Assembly (NCBI GenBank): GCA_003255025.1
Contig: QANY01004032.1
Coordinates: 496,001-560,000 of the forward strand
Source of the DNA: Datisca glomerata
Taxonomy: Eukaryota > Streptophyta > Magnoliopsida > Cucurbitales > Datiscaceae
Reading direction: 5' to 3'
DNA: 64,000 nucleotides
How positions within the stretch are numbered: the first letter of the stretch is position 1; each line of letters opens with the position of its first letter. Shown piece by piece: positions 1 to 11,275 of this stretch. The position numbers and the translations under genes are program-made. Below the pieces are notes generated by a model that saw nothing but the letters and a program-made list of their open reading frames with translations, ran no database searches and was not told where the DNA came from.

Positions 1-29
1 AGCCTGCAAGGTACACGCGACAAGTAGCC

Positions 30-413
30 ATGGCACAACCCGAAGGACGAGGTGCAAAACGGGACAAAAGCGAGAGGGATGATCCACCACATTTCCCCTG
101 CTCCATGGATAAGGTGGAAGCGATGTTGGATGCCTGGGTCAAGGATGAGGTCGTGCGGAGACCTTGGGTGGAAAACTTACCCACTGGAGAAGAAATGGAA
201 TCACCTCGGTATTGCTGTTTCCACCAAGACACAACTCATGCAACCAAAGATTGTAAAACTTTGAGACATATTTTACATGACAAGCTCCAAAAAGGGGAGA
301 TCATTAATGCGGACATAGAAGTCGTGGGGAACCAGCCTTTCCCCTACACACTACATGACCATTGCGACAAGAAGTGGATGATATGCTACAAAACCCGAAG
401 AGGGGTACGTTAA
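30..413 (+). pseudogene. Ty3/gypsy-type Gag C-terminal fragment
   Basis: Open frame of 127 codons with a knuckle-like motif of plant gypsy (Tat/Ogre-like) Gag: YCCFHQDTTHATKDC, followed by LRHILHDKLQKGEI. Its neighbourhood NQPFPYTLHDH resembles the usual N-P-L-P-x-H after this motif. An in-frame TAG sits at 24-26, just before the first ATG, and there is no protease or polymerase downstream. It is a detached remnant of a longer element that begins left of the window. Assignment to the Tat/Ogre branch is inference from the motif. Confidence 0.6.
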
Positions 414-709
414 GTACAAAGTCAATCATGTGTTGTAAGGTCCAAAGATTATGTACTCGGAGTCACAATATGCATGTTTATTTATGAAATTCCTATTCTA
501 AAAATTACAACTATTTGTGCATGCTTGTATGAGTAGGAAGGGCCACATGAGACCACCTCTATTGCTAGTCGTAGATGAGATGACCCTCAAACATTTCAAG
601 TCGTACCGACGATGTTCAACTTTAAGTGCCTAAAAAATATCATGTTTAGCAATGTAATTTTTACTTCAACTTTTGTGATTATCAAAATAGCCCGAAAACT
701 TATAACGGG
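414..709. other. Unannotated stretch between Gag fragment and array 1
   Basis: No gene, RNA or repeat recognised. Probably retrotransposon-derived non-coding DNA, judging by its neighbours. Confidence 0.4.
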
Positions 710-1060
710 TTCGTCATCCTGAAATGCGTGTAAGACGTTTAAGCGAAGTTAGTTCCCAGAACACCATTAAGACGTTTCAGCAAAGATTGATCTTGGAACA
801 CTTTTAAGACATTTCTATGAAAGTTGTTCTTAGAATACATTTAAGATGTTTCAACAAAGATTGTTCTTGAAATGCGTCTAAAACATTTTGGTAGAGTTTG
901 TTCTAGAAATACGTGTAAGTCGTTTCAACGAAGTTTGTTCCTGAAACGTACTTAAGCGTTTCAGCAAAGCTTGTTCCTGGAACGCGTTTAAGACGTTTCA
1001 GTAAATTTTGTCCCTTAAATGCAATAGAAACATTTCAGCAAAGGTAGTTCGGCAGAACTT
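710..1060. repeat. Minisatellite array 1, 37-bp period
   Basis: About nine diverged copies of a 37-bp unit built on TAAGACGTTTCAGCAAAG and TTGTTCCTGGAAYGCGT. The TAAGACG-like anchor recurs at about 731, 768, 805, 842, 879, 916, 953, 989 and 1025, a very regular 36-37 bp step. It has no coding frame. Confidence 0.9.
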
Positions 1061-2030
1061 AGCCACTGCAGCAAATCCCTTCAAAGCGAAACTTGGTCGT
1101 TATAACGTGTTTGAAATACACAAGTTCTTTTAACTGCTTACTTCACTTGTTACCTTAGAATAGGACCGTTGTCCATGTTAAAAGTCGTATGTAAGAGCGA
1201 TTTATGTGCGAAGTAGGGATGCAAGATAATGAGGTAGATAACGGTTCGAAGAAGGAACGAATGAGCATATCTAATGAAAATTCAAAGTATGAACTGATGC
1301 ACAATAAAATCTGAAGTATGGATGGGTACATAACCGTTTAAGCATGGCCATTATGGATAGTCTAATATGCACGCACCTCCTTAGGAAACTTGATTATATT
1401 TTTAAGTATGTGTGCACCTTTTTAGGTAATATCATGCAGGTTCCTACGTGTATGCGCTTTCACAAGTCGAATCGTCTACGGACGGCACTCCAACATGTGC
1501 ACCTGCCGCCAGACCATTTCTTGATGAACTTCGCCCTGGTTAGTTATCTCAATATCAAAAAGTCGTGGTACGTTTGTTCATGATTCTAATGAATTATCTA
1601 CAATAATGATTATGATCACATCATTGAACTGCATCTCTCATATACAAGCATGATATAGGAATAATATATATTGACTGACTATATTAACTTAGCATGATAC
1701 TTTGATATTTGGCCACACAGTATGAACAAGCAAATGATGCATATATTACCATGTATATTCACTCGTCATGATACTTTGGTATGCGTGCTAACACTGAACT
1801 TGAGGTTATGAATCGCTAGTGCATGTATTTTCTTCAGCCTATTCGTTTAATTGGAAACACCCCAAGGTTTCAGTGAACACTTTAATGGGGTGGCATTTTT
1901 TTTTTGGAAAATATGAGTATTTCTCTATAGGCCTTTTGCTTCAAAGTAAAGTGCAAAAAAATGAAAATAAGAGAATGATCTTGGCCCGTTAACTTTATAG
2001 AGGAGGAGAGCTCTCATGCCATGTCCCGTC
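1061..2030. other. Unannotated stretch
   Basis: Mixed-composition DNA without recognisable genes. A 79-codon open frame at 1344-1583 has no family features. Probably the non-coding part of the decayed element around it. Confidence 0.4.
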
Positions 2031-2089
2031 CAAGGAGGGGTTGTGGCGTCTCATCTAAGGGAGGACGGGACGCAGTGCCACGTCCATTG

Positions 2090-2530
2090 GATGAGGTGCT
2101 ATCACGTACCTCGAGGTGAGGTGCAGCGCCTCTGAACGAGGTGTTCTCACACACCTCGTTCGAGGCATGCTGTCACGCACCCCTGAACGAGGTGTTGTCA
2201 CGCCTCTGAACGAGGCATGCTGTCACGCATCGCTGAACGAGGCGATGTCGTACCTCTAAATGAGATGTGCTTTCATGCCCTTCTGAATGATGCATGCTAC
2301 CATGCGCCTCTGAACGAGACATTCCAACGCGCCTCATTCAAGGCGCGGCCACACGCCTCGTTCAGCGCCTCTGAATGGGTGTTCTTACAGCACCTCGTTC
2401 GAGGTGTTGTCACGCATCATTCGAGACGATGTGACGCGCCTCTGAGCAAGGCGTTCTCACACACCTCATTAGAGGTATTGTGACATACCTTGCCTTCAGT
2501 GAGGTGCTGACATGTACCTCGGGTGAGACT
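2090..2530. repeat. Minisatellite array 2, 25/50-bp period
   Basis: Head-to-tail copies of a roughly 25-bp motif centred on CCTCTGAACGAGG or its near-palindromic form CCTCGTTCGAGG, joined by TGTCACGC. GAACGAG-type anchors at 2134, 2185, 2235 and 2285 alternate with anchors at 2157, 2208, 2258 and 2312, giving a 50-bp dimeric higher-order unit. Copies become irregular after 2320. The motif can fold back on itself (CCTC/GAGG). Confidence 0.85.
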
Positions 2531-2560
2531 CTCCACCTCATTTGAGGTACGATGAAAATG

Positions 2561-3080
2561 TGAAGAGTTTCCTAAAACATATTTACACATAAATTATGGA
2601 AGATATAATTTATTTATGAGTTGATGTCTGTAGTTATTAGAGATAAAAAAAAGAAAACTACCCCATGAATAAGTGCGAAAGATGCAGGCAACATTCAGAT
2701 TAGAAAATATGTTCAAGCTTGATTGTTGTGCCCTCAACCTTGAACAATGGGCTAATGTAAATGGTGAGCCACATCGTTAAGAGTAACGTGTCAAAAGAAA
2801 CACGTGGCGTCTAAAGATTGTTTCATGTGGCACTTATGTGGAATAATATTTATTAGTGCATGATAATGACAAAATAACATCTGTAAAGGACGCTCCTGTT
2901 TTATAAAGGTGGTGACCCCATTATATGAAATTAGGTATTAAATGTTGTACTCTGTCTTCGAGTTTAGTGACAAAGATTCAAAGGTCTTTACTTGCCTGGG
3001 AACAATCTAAGGTTCGTTACACCAAGATGGAAAGATTTCCTTAAAGGATGTAGCCACCTTACGAGTCTTAGAAGTGCCTC
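2561..3080. other. Spacer between arrays with TATA-like box
   Basis: Contains TTTATAAAGG near 2900 in an otherwise non-coding stretch, which would fit a retrotransposon LTR promoter. I could not find a second copy that would prove an LTR. Confidence 0.3.
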
Positions 3081-3085
3081 TTTTG

Positions 3086-3405
3086 TGCCATCCCGGGAGA
3101 ACCCCAGACGCGACTCCCCATGCCACCCTGGGGGGAACCCCGAGGGTGGTTCTTCATGCTGCCACGGGGGGAACACTAGACGTAGCTCCCCATGCCACCC
3201 TGGGGGGAACCCCGAGGGTGTCTCCCCTTGCCACCTTGAGAAGAACCCTGAGGGTTGCTTCGCATACCACCACGGGGGGAACCCCGGGCACAGTTTCTCA
3301 TGCCGCCACGGGACAACCCCGAGGGTGGCTCCCCATGCCGCCACGAAGGAACCCTGGGTGCGGTTCCTCATGCTACCACTGGTGAACCCTGTGCACAGTT
3401 TCCTA
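3086..3405. repeat. Minisatellite array 3, GC-rich 36-bp period
   Basis: About nine copies of a 35-36 bp GC-rich unit (CCCCATGCCACCCTGG, then GGGAACCCCGAGGGTGG). Because 36 is a multiple of three, all six frames stay partly open and give Gly/Pro/His-rich products such as GGNPEG repeats at 2992-3429. I regard these as repeat artefacts, not a gene. The array stands out by GC content from AT-rich flanks. Confidence 0.9.
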
Positions 3406-3429
3406 TGTTACGTCATTTTAGGGATGTGA

Positions 3430-4253
3430 CACATTTTAGGCATGGTGTCACATTTTTAGTTTGTGACCATGTTTTGAGCGTGACTCTTATTGGTGTCAGT
3501 TTCTATTTGGACATGCGTTAGGCGTGCGGTTGTAAAGGATGTGCATGTGTTCTCCACTTGACCTCATCTTTAAAAAGAGGTCCCTAACACCATTATTGAG
3601 GCAATCACTTCTCATCAATCCTGAGATCAAACACTGAGAATATTCTTTCATCAGGTTTCTCACCCACCTTAGAGTCTTAAAGGCATTTGTCACCTTCCGA
3701 CGGCTGCCTAAGGTTGCTTGTCCTTCACCCTCCGGCCACTAACTTTCACGTTCCCAGGCATACTTGGCATAGAATAGATCACTCATACACACATCACCCA
3801 AAATCCCGAAAAAGATATTTAGCTTGTAAACATTAAAAAATAAATAAATTAATCTTAACTGTCTAATCAATCTAGTGGTCTCGATTTATTTCATTGGAAT
3901 ATCACGTTGGCAAGCCATGTGCTTTTATCTGATTGGTCTCCTCTTGCAATTTTCGATGACATTGTAGATATAATAATTTATGCCCGTTCCTTGAGTTTGA
4001 TTTTTTTATGTCAGTCGTGATCTTTTTCCTTTTTGTTATTTATGAGTTGTAAAGGCCCAAATTGAGAAATTGGGGACGACTTCTACTGCCTTGTCGCCTA
4101 GAAGTTTTGTATGATTTGAAAACTTTGCTTCAATTAAATAGCATAGCCCACAGATTTTTGCTTCAATTGAAGACAACCCAAATTGAATTTATGATCTAAT
4201 GTATAGGTAATACTTCATACTCCACTTTCTTCTTTGTCATTAGCTTGCAGAAT
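3430..4253. other. Unannotated stretch
   Basis: Non-coding. The first part (to about 3790) has mixed composition and may be the end of the same decayed element as the three arrays. The rest is AT-rich with no recognisable feature. Confidence 0.4.
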
Positions 4254-4908
4254 CTATTTTTTTTCTTTTTTCTTTTTTTTTTTGTCAAAAAGAAGTGGTG
4301 CAAAACACCCCAACCAAAAGAACCCTTCATTACAAAATAAGAGAATTCAGAAGTTCAAGGGGCATACCATAAGTCAACAGAACCACAACCTATGGAAGGA
4401 GAAACAAATCAGTAGATGCACCAGGACATCCCAACTAGACTGGTATCTTCTTAGCACCATCATCATAGAACCTAGACCAACCAAAGAAAAGAAAAAGAAC
4501 TGGAAGGAACACCAAAGGTGGAGCCTTAACCAACAAAGCACAAATAAAAAAGTGAATCCCCTTATTAGCCTCGTTAAAATCTTTTATGGCAAAAACCCCA
4601 AAAGGAAAAATCTAGAAAAGGAAAAAAGAGTACTGGTCAAAATAAGGATTAAGAAACAAGAAGTAAAAGACTAACCTAAAACTATCCTCTGATACCTTTA
4701 AAGCAATATCACACGACCATTTAATACCCATCCTAGCACAATCATGAGGGGGACGATTGATAGCCCTAGAGCAATGATCAAATGCCACCCTAGTGAACCC
4801 ATTAGAGAGATAAATAATGCCAGAGACAATAAGTGCAATGTCCCACAAAGCGTGATTACTGTTATTCATATCATCAATCTGTTTGGCTAGTAGATTAATC
4901 AACACTTA
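4254..4908 (-). mobile_element. L1-type LINE 3' end with poly(A) tail
   Basis: On the minus strand the reading frame from 4905 ends in an RNase H-like tail (VAFDHCSRAINRPPHDCARMGI), the usual C-terminus of plant L1 LINE ORF2 proteins. After it comes a 3' UTR that finishes TTTTTGAC followed by A-runs (seen as T-runs at about 4257-4282 on the plus strand). The element is strongly 5'-truncated, only the last 650 bp being present, as is usual for target-primed reverse transcription. No target duplication was confirmed. Confidence 0.7.
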
Positions 4909-5640
4909 TCGATTATTGCATTCTCCCATGAGGTTTCTTAATTTGTTTTGGAAATCTTTTCTCTAGAGTCTGAATTTTATTCAAATGCTGATGAATTCGT
5001 CGTCAATTGCATACAAAAAATTATAAAGGTTTGAGTTTTTTTGCAACGTGTAATTTTACATGTCTAACTATCATAATTTTTAGCAAGCTAGTGATTAAAA
5101 ACATGAAGATTCTTGACTATTATATATGGATATTAAGAATATATAAATGCTTAAACCATAATGTTGTTAAGTTTTTCTTTGGGTTTAAGAAAATCGGTAA
5201 AGTGGCCATTTTCGAAGTGATTACTAAAGTGAATTGAAGTCTGCCCAAAGGTGACACACTCCTAGATGTCATTTTTTTAAAATATTATTAAGGCCTCGCA
5301 GTGCATTCACTCCTATCAAAAGATTTTTTCTGCCTAAAGGTGATTAGTTTTTTATATGAGATAAGTGAGTAGAATAGTTGGGAATGCTTTAGTTAGAGCT
5401 ATATAGTTTTCTTGACTAAAGGTAGTGAATTATGTAGTTATAATTCAAGTACAATCAACTCGGTCTATGTGCGACTTTATGGAAAATTTGGGGTGGGGGG
5501 AGATAAATATTAAATTCTGCCTGAATGTGATTTTAATAAATATGTTACTTGTTCCCGCAGGTTGGAAGGTAATTAAGTTATGTAAAACATCCTAGGAAAT
5601 TCAACTTTAAATCCCAAGCATGAATTAAAATGTTGTGGGA
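4909..5640. other. AT-rich stretch before copia element A
   Basis: No gene recognised. It would hold the 5' LTR and leader of element A if they survive, but no sequence here matches the region after the polypurine tract at 9981-9990, so the 5' LTR seems lost or too diverged. Confidence 0.35.
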
Positions 5641-5689
5641 TTATAACATCCACGTAATCTTATGTGAAATAACATGTCTTGCAGTTACA

Positions 5690-6387
5690 GATGTTTCCGC
5701 TATTCAAAGACAACTCACAAGTATCGAACCATTAAATAGTTCAAACTATTCAGCCTGAAAATCAGGGGTTGACATAATGTTGGACTTCTTGGATTATGAA
5801 TTTATTCTTTTTTAAGAAAGACCTCCTGCTTTTATAGCTGAATCATCAAGTGCAAACAAGATTCGTTATGAGAAATGGACTAAAACAAATACCATGGCTG
5901 TTAGATTGATTCGTGCTTCTATTAGTAAGACTATTCATGGCAGAATTCTAGTTAAGGACACAGCTAAAGAACTTATTGATTTGATTAAGTCTCAATTTAT
6001 GGTACCAAGAAGCAACTGCAGTATCACTATCTTTCAAATCTTATGAAAGCTAATTATGAAGGTGTAGGTTTAGTGAGGGAACATATTTACAAAATGTGCA
6101 GACTTCCAAATGGACTTAGGGAACAAGGAATTTCATTTGATGATGAACTTTTAGCCCATATGGTGATTTTTTCACTTCCCAAGTCTTTTGAGACTTTTAA
6201 AGTGAATTATAATTCACAGGACACTAAGTCGGATATTAACCAGCTCCTAGCTTTATGTGTAACTGAGGAGGAGCAGTTGAAGGGTACCAAAACTACAATG
6301 ATGATTTTTGAATCGAACTTAGTTAATGTGCCAAAACATACTTGGTCGATTGATCATGCTACATCTATTCATATATCTTGTTCATAG
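5690..6387 (+). pseudogene. Copia A Gag fused to protease start, no zinc knuckle
   Basis: Gag of the UBN2-type: EHIYKMCRLPNGLREQGISF, then ELLAHMVIFSLP and FETFKVNYNSQ are typical of the domain. After VTEEEQLKG the frame runs directly into the protease-leading segment NVPKHTWSIDHATSIHIS. The usual CX2CX4HX4C knuckle, which stands between these two blocks in intact relatives, is absent. In-frame stops precede the longest open stretch. Nucleocapsid function is lost. Confidence 0.8.
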
Positions 6388-6675
6388 CAGGGCAGCCAGA
6401 GAAAACTCAAGGATGAGGATCATTTGATCTTAGGTGATGAGTGTCAAATTCAAATAAAAGCTATTGGAAGAATTGATTTAGTGTTGAACATTGGTTTTGT
6501 TTTAGAATTGCATAATATTTTTTATGTTCAATCTTTTAGGAGGAATTTGATTTCTGTTTCAAAACTTGATGCTTCTGGCTTTTATGTTTCTTTTGGTCAT
6601 GGACATGCTATTATTCATCATAATAATAACTTGGTTGGACATGGTATCTTGATTGATGGTCCATATAAGTTATAA
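6310..6675 (+). pseudogene. Copia A aspartic protease remnant
   Basis: The catalytic region reads WSIDHATSIHIS where intact copia proteases have W-x-x-D-[ST]-G-A-T-x-H: the second and third catalytic positions are changed (DHA), so the enzyme is dead. A TAG at 6385-6387 interrupts the frame. Downstream, the characteristic IGRIDLVLNIGFVLELHNI, FRRNLISVSKLDASGF and GILIDGPYKL blocks are well preserved. Confidence 0.8.
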
Positions 6676-6764
6676 CGTGATGATTCTTTTATTCCCGCTT
6701 CTTATTTTTGTGTGGATTCTACTCTTTCTAGAGTCAATTATTTTTGCCAAAGAAAATTCATCTA

Positions 6765-7580
6765 TGTTGTGGCATAGGAGGATGGGGCATATTTCTAAAA
6801 AGAGATTAGAATTCTTGGTCAGGGAATGAATCATTGAGCTCTTAGATTTCTTAGACTTCAATCTGTGTGTTGATTGTGTGAAGGAGAAGATGCATAAGAA
6901 AAGAAATTTGGATGCCACTCAAGCTACAGGCCTCTTGGATCTTGTTCATAAAAACATTTGTGGTCCTTTTCACATTGCTACTCGAGGTGGTGAAATATAT
7001 TTTTCATTAGCTTCATTGATGATTTTTCAAGGTATGCCTATGTGTATCTTATCCATAATAAATCCAAATCTCTAGATGTATTTAAAATCTATCAAGATGA
7101 GGTTGAAAAAAAACTGGAATGAAAGATTAAAGCTATGAGGTATGATAGAGGTGGAGAATACTATGAGAGAATGGATAATGCATGTGTGAATCATGTCCTT
7201 TTTGTCATATATCTTAAAGAATAAGGGATTGTGCCTCAATACACCAATCCTGGTTCTCTTAAGCGAAATGGAAATGTAGAGAGGAGAAATCGCACTTATC
7301 AGGATGTCATTCGTAGCATGATGAGTCATTCTACACTTCAAGAAAGTTTTTGGGGAGAAGCTCTCAAAATGGCTGTATACATCCTAAATCGAGTGTCATG
7401 TAAAGAATCTCCTGAGATTTCTTTTAAAATGTGGACGGGATGTAAGCCTATTCTTTGGCATCTACACGTTTGGGGATGTGTTGCAGAAGCAAAGATCTGT
7501 AATCCAAACATAAAGAAACTTTACATGTTATTTTATTGGGTATCCAGAGAGATCAAAGGGATATAAATTTTATTATCCTT
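6765..7580 (+). pseudogene. Copia A integrase remnant
   Basis: Begins with the GAG-pre-integrase motif LWHRRMGHIS, continues through a zinc-binding-like segment (CVDCVKEKMHKKRN) and the core (GLLDLVHKNICGPF), and ends with NVERRNRTYQDVIRSMMSHS, FWGEALKMAVYILNRV and a GCKP..HLHVWGC block. Frames change at least twice, around 7075 and 7225. Confidence 0.8.
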
Positions 7581-7964
7581 CCAGGCACATGGAGATTGTT
7601 GAGACTTCTCATGTAAAGTCTATCGAGAATGATGATTCTAGGGGGAGTATAGATCGTCGTAATTTTTCACTCTTTAAACAACAACTTTCACCACCTGATT
7701 CATATAAGTCTGGTATATTCTCATATTCTTATTTCATGTCAACTGGTGTTTCTATTTTGGATCGTGCACCCCTACTAGTTGATTCTTAAGTGTTGCCTGC
7801 TTCAGTTTCCAATCAATAAAATTTTCATCACGCATCTACTTCTGACCCAATTGCTGAGAGTTTACCCCTTAGAAGGTCAACTCGAGCTCGTCGACCTGCT
7901 ATACCCATTTCCTTTTCTTAGGCTATAGAAAGTCAATAGTCCAGAAAATGGTTTGGAACTCACT

Positions 7965-8640
7965 GATCTACTAGATGGACGAAAGGAAATTGAATGCAAA
8001 TGGTTTTTAAAACTAAGAAGGATTCATAAGGAAATGTCGAGAGGTGTAAATAAAAACTTGTAGCTAAAGGTTTTAAGTAGAAGCTTGGTGTAGATTTTTT
8101 AGAGACTTTTTCTCCAGTGTCGTCGAAGGACTCATTAAGAGCTATTCTTGCCATTGTTGCATACTTTGATCTTGAGTTGCATCAAATGGATGTGAAGACA
8201 TTTTTTCTTAATGGGGATCTTGACAATGAGATTTACTTGGTTCAACTAGAAGGTTTTGTCATTCAAGGACAAAAAAACCAGGTTTGTAGATTGAAAAAAT
8301 CAATTTATGGATTGAAGCAAGCGTGCAAACAATGGTATTTAAAATTTGATAATGTGATTACAAGCCATGGATTTAAAGAAACTGCAGTGGACAAATGTAT
8401 ATATCTTAAGATGTGTGGGAGTCGATTTCTTATTCTTGTCTTATATGTGGACGATATTTTGTTAGCCAGTAATGACATTCATTTTTTACATTATACCAAG
8501 AATTTCTTATCAAAACATTTTGATATGAAAGTTATGGATAATGCAAAATATGTTCTTGGTATTAAAATTCACAGTAATCATATTTGTGGTACACTTGGTT
8601 GATCTCAAACAACATATGTTAAGAAAGTGTTGAAAACTTT
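7965..8640 (+). pseudogene. Copia A reverse transcriptase remnant
   Basis: Recognisable RVT_2 motifs: LELHQMDVKTFFLNGDLDNE, QVCRLKKSIYGLKQACKQWY and the catalytic LYVDDILLASND (YVDD at about 8444-8455, both Asp intact). The longest open stretch is 8117-8602. Upstream parts (EIECKWFLK near 7990) are in other frames. RNase H follows, heavily shifted, to about 9330 (HIDTKCFFI near 9200). Confidence 0.85.
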
Positions 8641-10400
8641 TGGCATGGCAAATTGTTCACCTGGTGAAGTTCCAGTTACAAAAGGGATATACTTTTTGAA
8701 AATCAATGTCCTAAAAAATGCAATTGAGTAAAGCCAAGTTGATTCAAAATAGTATGCATCTACAGTTGGGAGTTTGAAGTATGTCATGACTTGTATTCGT
8801 CGAGATATAAGTTATGTTGTTGGTATGCTTGGAAGATTTCAACAAAATCCAGGCATCGCACAATTGAAAAGCCCGAAAGAACCTTTTGAGGTACCTTCAA
8901 AGAACTAAAGATTTTATGTTAGTCTACAGAAAATTAGATATCTTATAAGTGATTAGATACTCTGATGTTGACTGTGCACGTTGTTAAACTAGCAGAAAAT
9001 CAACTTCTAGTTATGTTTTCATGTTGGCTCAAGGTGTTGGCTCATGGAGAAGCTCTAAACAACCCATCCTAACAGATTCTACTATGTATGCAAAGTTAGT
9101 AAGGGTCGTGGACTACATCTATAAGCCTATTGTGTTATTTTGTGACAATATGGCTGTAACGAAATATATGAAGAATGAGAAATTGACTAAATACAACAAA
9201 CATATTGATACCAAATGCTTCTTTATCTGCAGAAAGTCAATGAAGGAATCATTGAAGTGCCCCACATAAAGACACAAAGAATGATTGCAAATCCTCTTCC
9301 AAAAAGATTACCTCCTAAAGTTTTTTAAGAGCATTGGATTCGAATGGGTATTCTCGAACCGTGGTCATATGACATATAACGTGTTTATTCACATTCTCTT
9401 TTACATTTATGCAGTTAGTCATTGATAATTGTTTCTTCGATTATTTTTTTTCAATTTAACGAAGTATGATGCAACAATATAATATTTTATATATATACAG
9501 CTTGTGCGCTTGCTACTTATATTGCTTGGGAGTTTCTTAAGCTCCAATGCTTGGGCTAGATATGGGATTTGTTCCATATCAATAAACCTTTACTCTAGAC
9601 AGGTGGTTCGCGGTTTGCTGTAGTATGTCTAAATGACATACAATGATTGTACGAAGTAGGATGATGATGGGATGTGTAATTTAAGATCACATGCAGTTTA
9701 CACATGCTCATGATATGCAGTAAAACCACATTTTATTTGCTCAAATTCTAGGTGGAGTTGATTTTGTGACCATGAAACTGTCTAGACTAATGCATTACCA
9801 GTCTAAAAATTCATGGTCCAATATTAAGGAAGTCTATGGATGTGAGTGTTTCTAGAGTCTTAATTCATCTATTTTGATAATTATGGTTATCAAAAAAATA
9901 AAAGAGTGGCCACTCGAGTTTCCTAGAGTTGTTGCAATCCTATATGTCATTCTTTTAAAACAACTTGAAGTGCATGGACCAAGTGGGAGATCGTTAGAAT
10001 TTTACTTTTTTTCTAAAAAATAAAATTTATTATTGTGTGGTCCTTGCACTAATTTTTCTTTTAATTGAGATTATAATGTAATTATCATTATTTGATGAGC
10101 TAAATTGTATGTATCAATGTTGTGATCTAATTGAGTATACAATACCATCGGATTGTCGTTTTCTACTTATGAGATTTAACATCAACCATTCATATCTAAT
10201 TCTTTATGATGGAAAGAGAGGATTAGGTATCATCCCCTTGAGGCTATGATATATTTTATATTCTGTAGTACCTCGTCAATTATTCATATCTATCAGAGTG
10301 GATAGTACTCTCTAGGATTTTTATCTTGCAAATAAGTTGGAGATCTAAAACGATGAATCCATTCCCAGGTACACACCATAATTTAAATTAATGATTTTTA

Positions 10401-10851
10401 TGAGATGCCCTGATCGATTTAAATCTAACATTTAGAAAGTTACATTTGCATTCACACAAACTTTGTTCCAAACCAAACCATGGGGTTGGTCATCCTATTC
10501 AAATATTCAAGACCAAGGTATATATTCCCATTGCTTGGATCTGAATCATAAGTTATATCGTTTTGACTTTCTTAGGAAACAGATCTTCGGGTATCTAGGC
10601 TTGACTAAGGAATGAAAATCCTTTCTCTTGTTACATCAATCCAATAATTATTTCATCCGAAAAGATTCATTTTTTTCTCAATAGCATCTTGGCTTCATTC
10701 ATGATAGAAAAAAATATAGCATTTCTTACAAGAGTGGCAGTAGCCTCACTTCCTTAGTTCTTGGGTGACTTTCTAGTTGGAATGAGTGATGCACATGCCT
10801 TTTTAAGTAGTTATGGGTCGGCTGAAAAATGCCCCCTCATTTTATGAAAAC
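10401..10851. other. Unannotated stretch after element A
   Basis: No coding signal; it may include the distal part of the 3' LTR of element A, whose end I cannot see. Confidence 0.3.
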
Positions 10852-10889
10852 GGGGGGGGGGGGGGGNNNNNNNNNGGGGGGGGGGGGGG
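10852..10889. other. Assembly gap (9 N) inside a G homopolymer
   Basis: Fifteen G, nine N, then fourteen G. This is an unresolved homopolymer or scaffold patch; true length and order are uncertain here. Confidence 0.95.
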
Positions 10890-11239
10890 ATTTTCAAACT
10901 CAAATGTGTTGAAGTTCATTAAAAAGATGTTGATACCATTTTGTTAGATGCAGTTTAAATAGAGAATGAAGTGTAGAAATAGGGGAAGGGTGGATCCAAA
11001 CATCAGTCGTACTTTGAAATCTTCTACTGGATCAGATGGATATAATATAACGATTCAAAACAGAAAGCCACCGAATACAAAAATCGAATTACTTTTGTCA
11101 AACTTTAGGTGTCAGGTCGAGTCGGCCTGTTAAATGAATTGTGTCAGGCCATTCATCACGCTCTTAAAAAGAAGCATGTGCTAGGCCCAGCAGAACATCA
11201 CTGTTGTGCTGTGGATAGAAGCACAGCTGTTGCTGAGCA
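10890..11239. other. Unannotated stretch after the assembly gap
   Basis: No recognisable gene. A 62-codon open frame at 11109-11297 runs through the palindrome at 11240-11275 and has no family features. Confidence 0.35.
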
Positions 11240-11275
11240 AAAGCAAGCAAGGCAAATTTTTGCCTTGCTTGCTTT
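11240..11275. repeat. Near-perfect 36-bp palindrome
   Basis: Two 17-bp arms, AAAGCAAGCAAGGCAAA and its exact reverse complement, separated by two T. It would form a very stable hairpin in RNA or a cruciform in DNA. It lies in a possible retrotransposon LTR remnant, but there is no proof of an LTR. Confidence 0.85.

Larger units (their letters stand above)
5650..10400 (+). mobile_element. Ty1/copia element A, degenerate
   Basis: Domains in copia order on the plus strand: Gag (about 5690-6300), protease (6310-6675), GAG-pre-integrase and integrase (6765-7580), reverse transcriptase (7965-8640) and RNase H (8640-9330). A polypurine tract, AAGTGGGAGA, lies at 9981-9990. The 3' LTR presumably begins at about 9991, but its end cannot be fixed and no 5' LTR was found. 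Numerous stops and frameshifts break every domain. About 650 bp of non-coding DNA lies between RNase H and the tract, as in some plant copia lineages. Confidence 0.85.

Noticed and set aside
1344..1583. 79-codon open frame
   Set aside because: No motif, no codon bias evidence and no neighbouring gene structure; consistent with chance.
710..3405. Regular 36-37 bp repeats that could suggest a CRISPR array
   Set aside because: The units abut directly with no unique spacers, are diverged, and lie in a plant nuclear context with no cas genes.
2992..3429. Gly/Pro/His-rich 145-codon open frame
   Set aside because: It is produced by a 36-bp minisatellite whose length is a multiple of three; overlapping frames on both strands are equally open and there is no start context or domain.
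4234..4674. 146-codon Lys/Asn-rich open frame on the plus strand
   Set aside because: It is antisense to the LINE 3' end and runs through the complement of its poly(A) tail.
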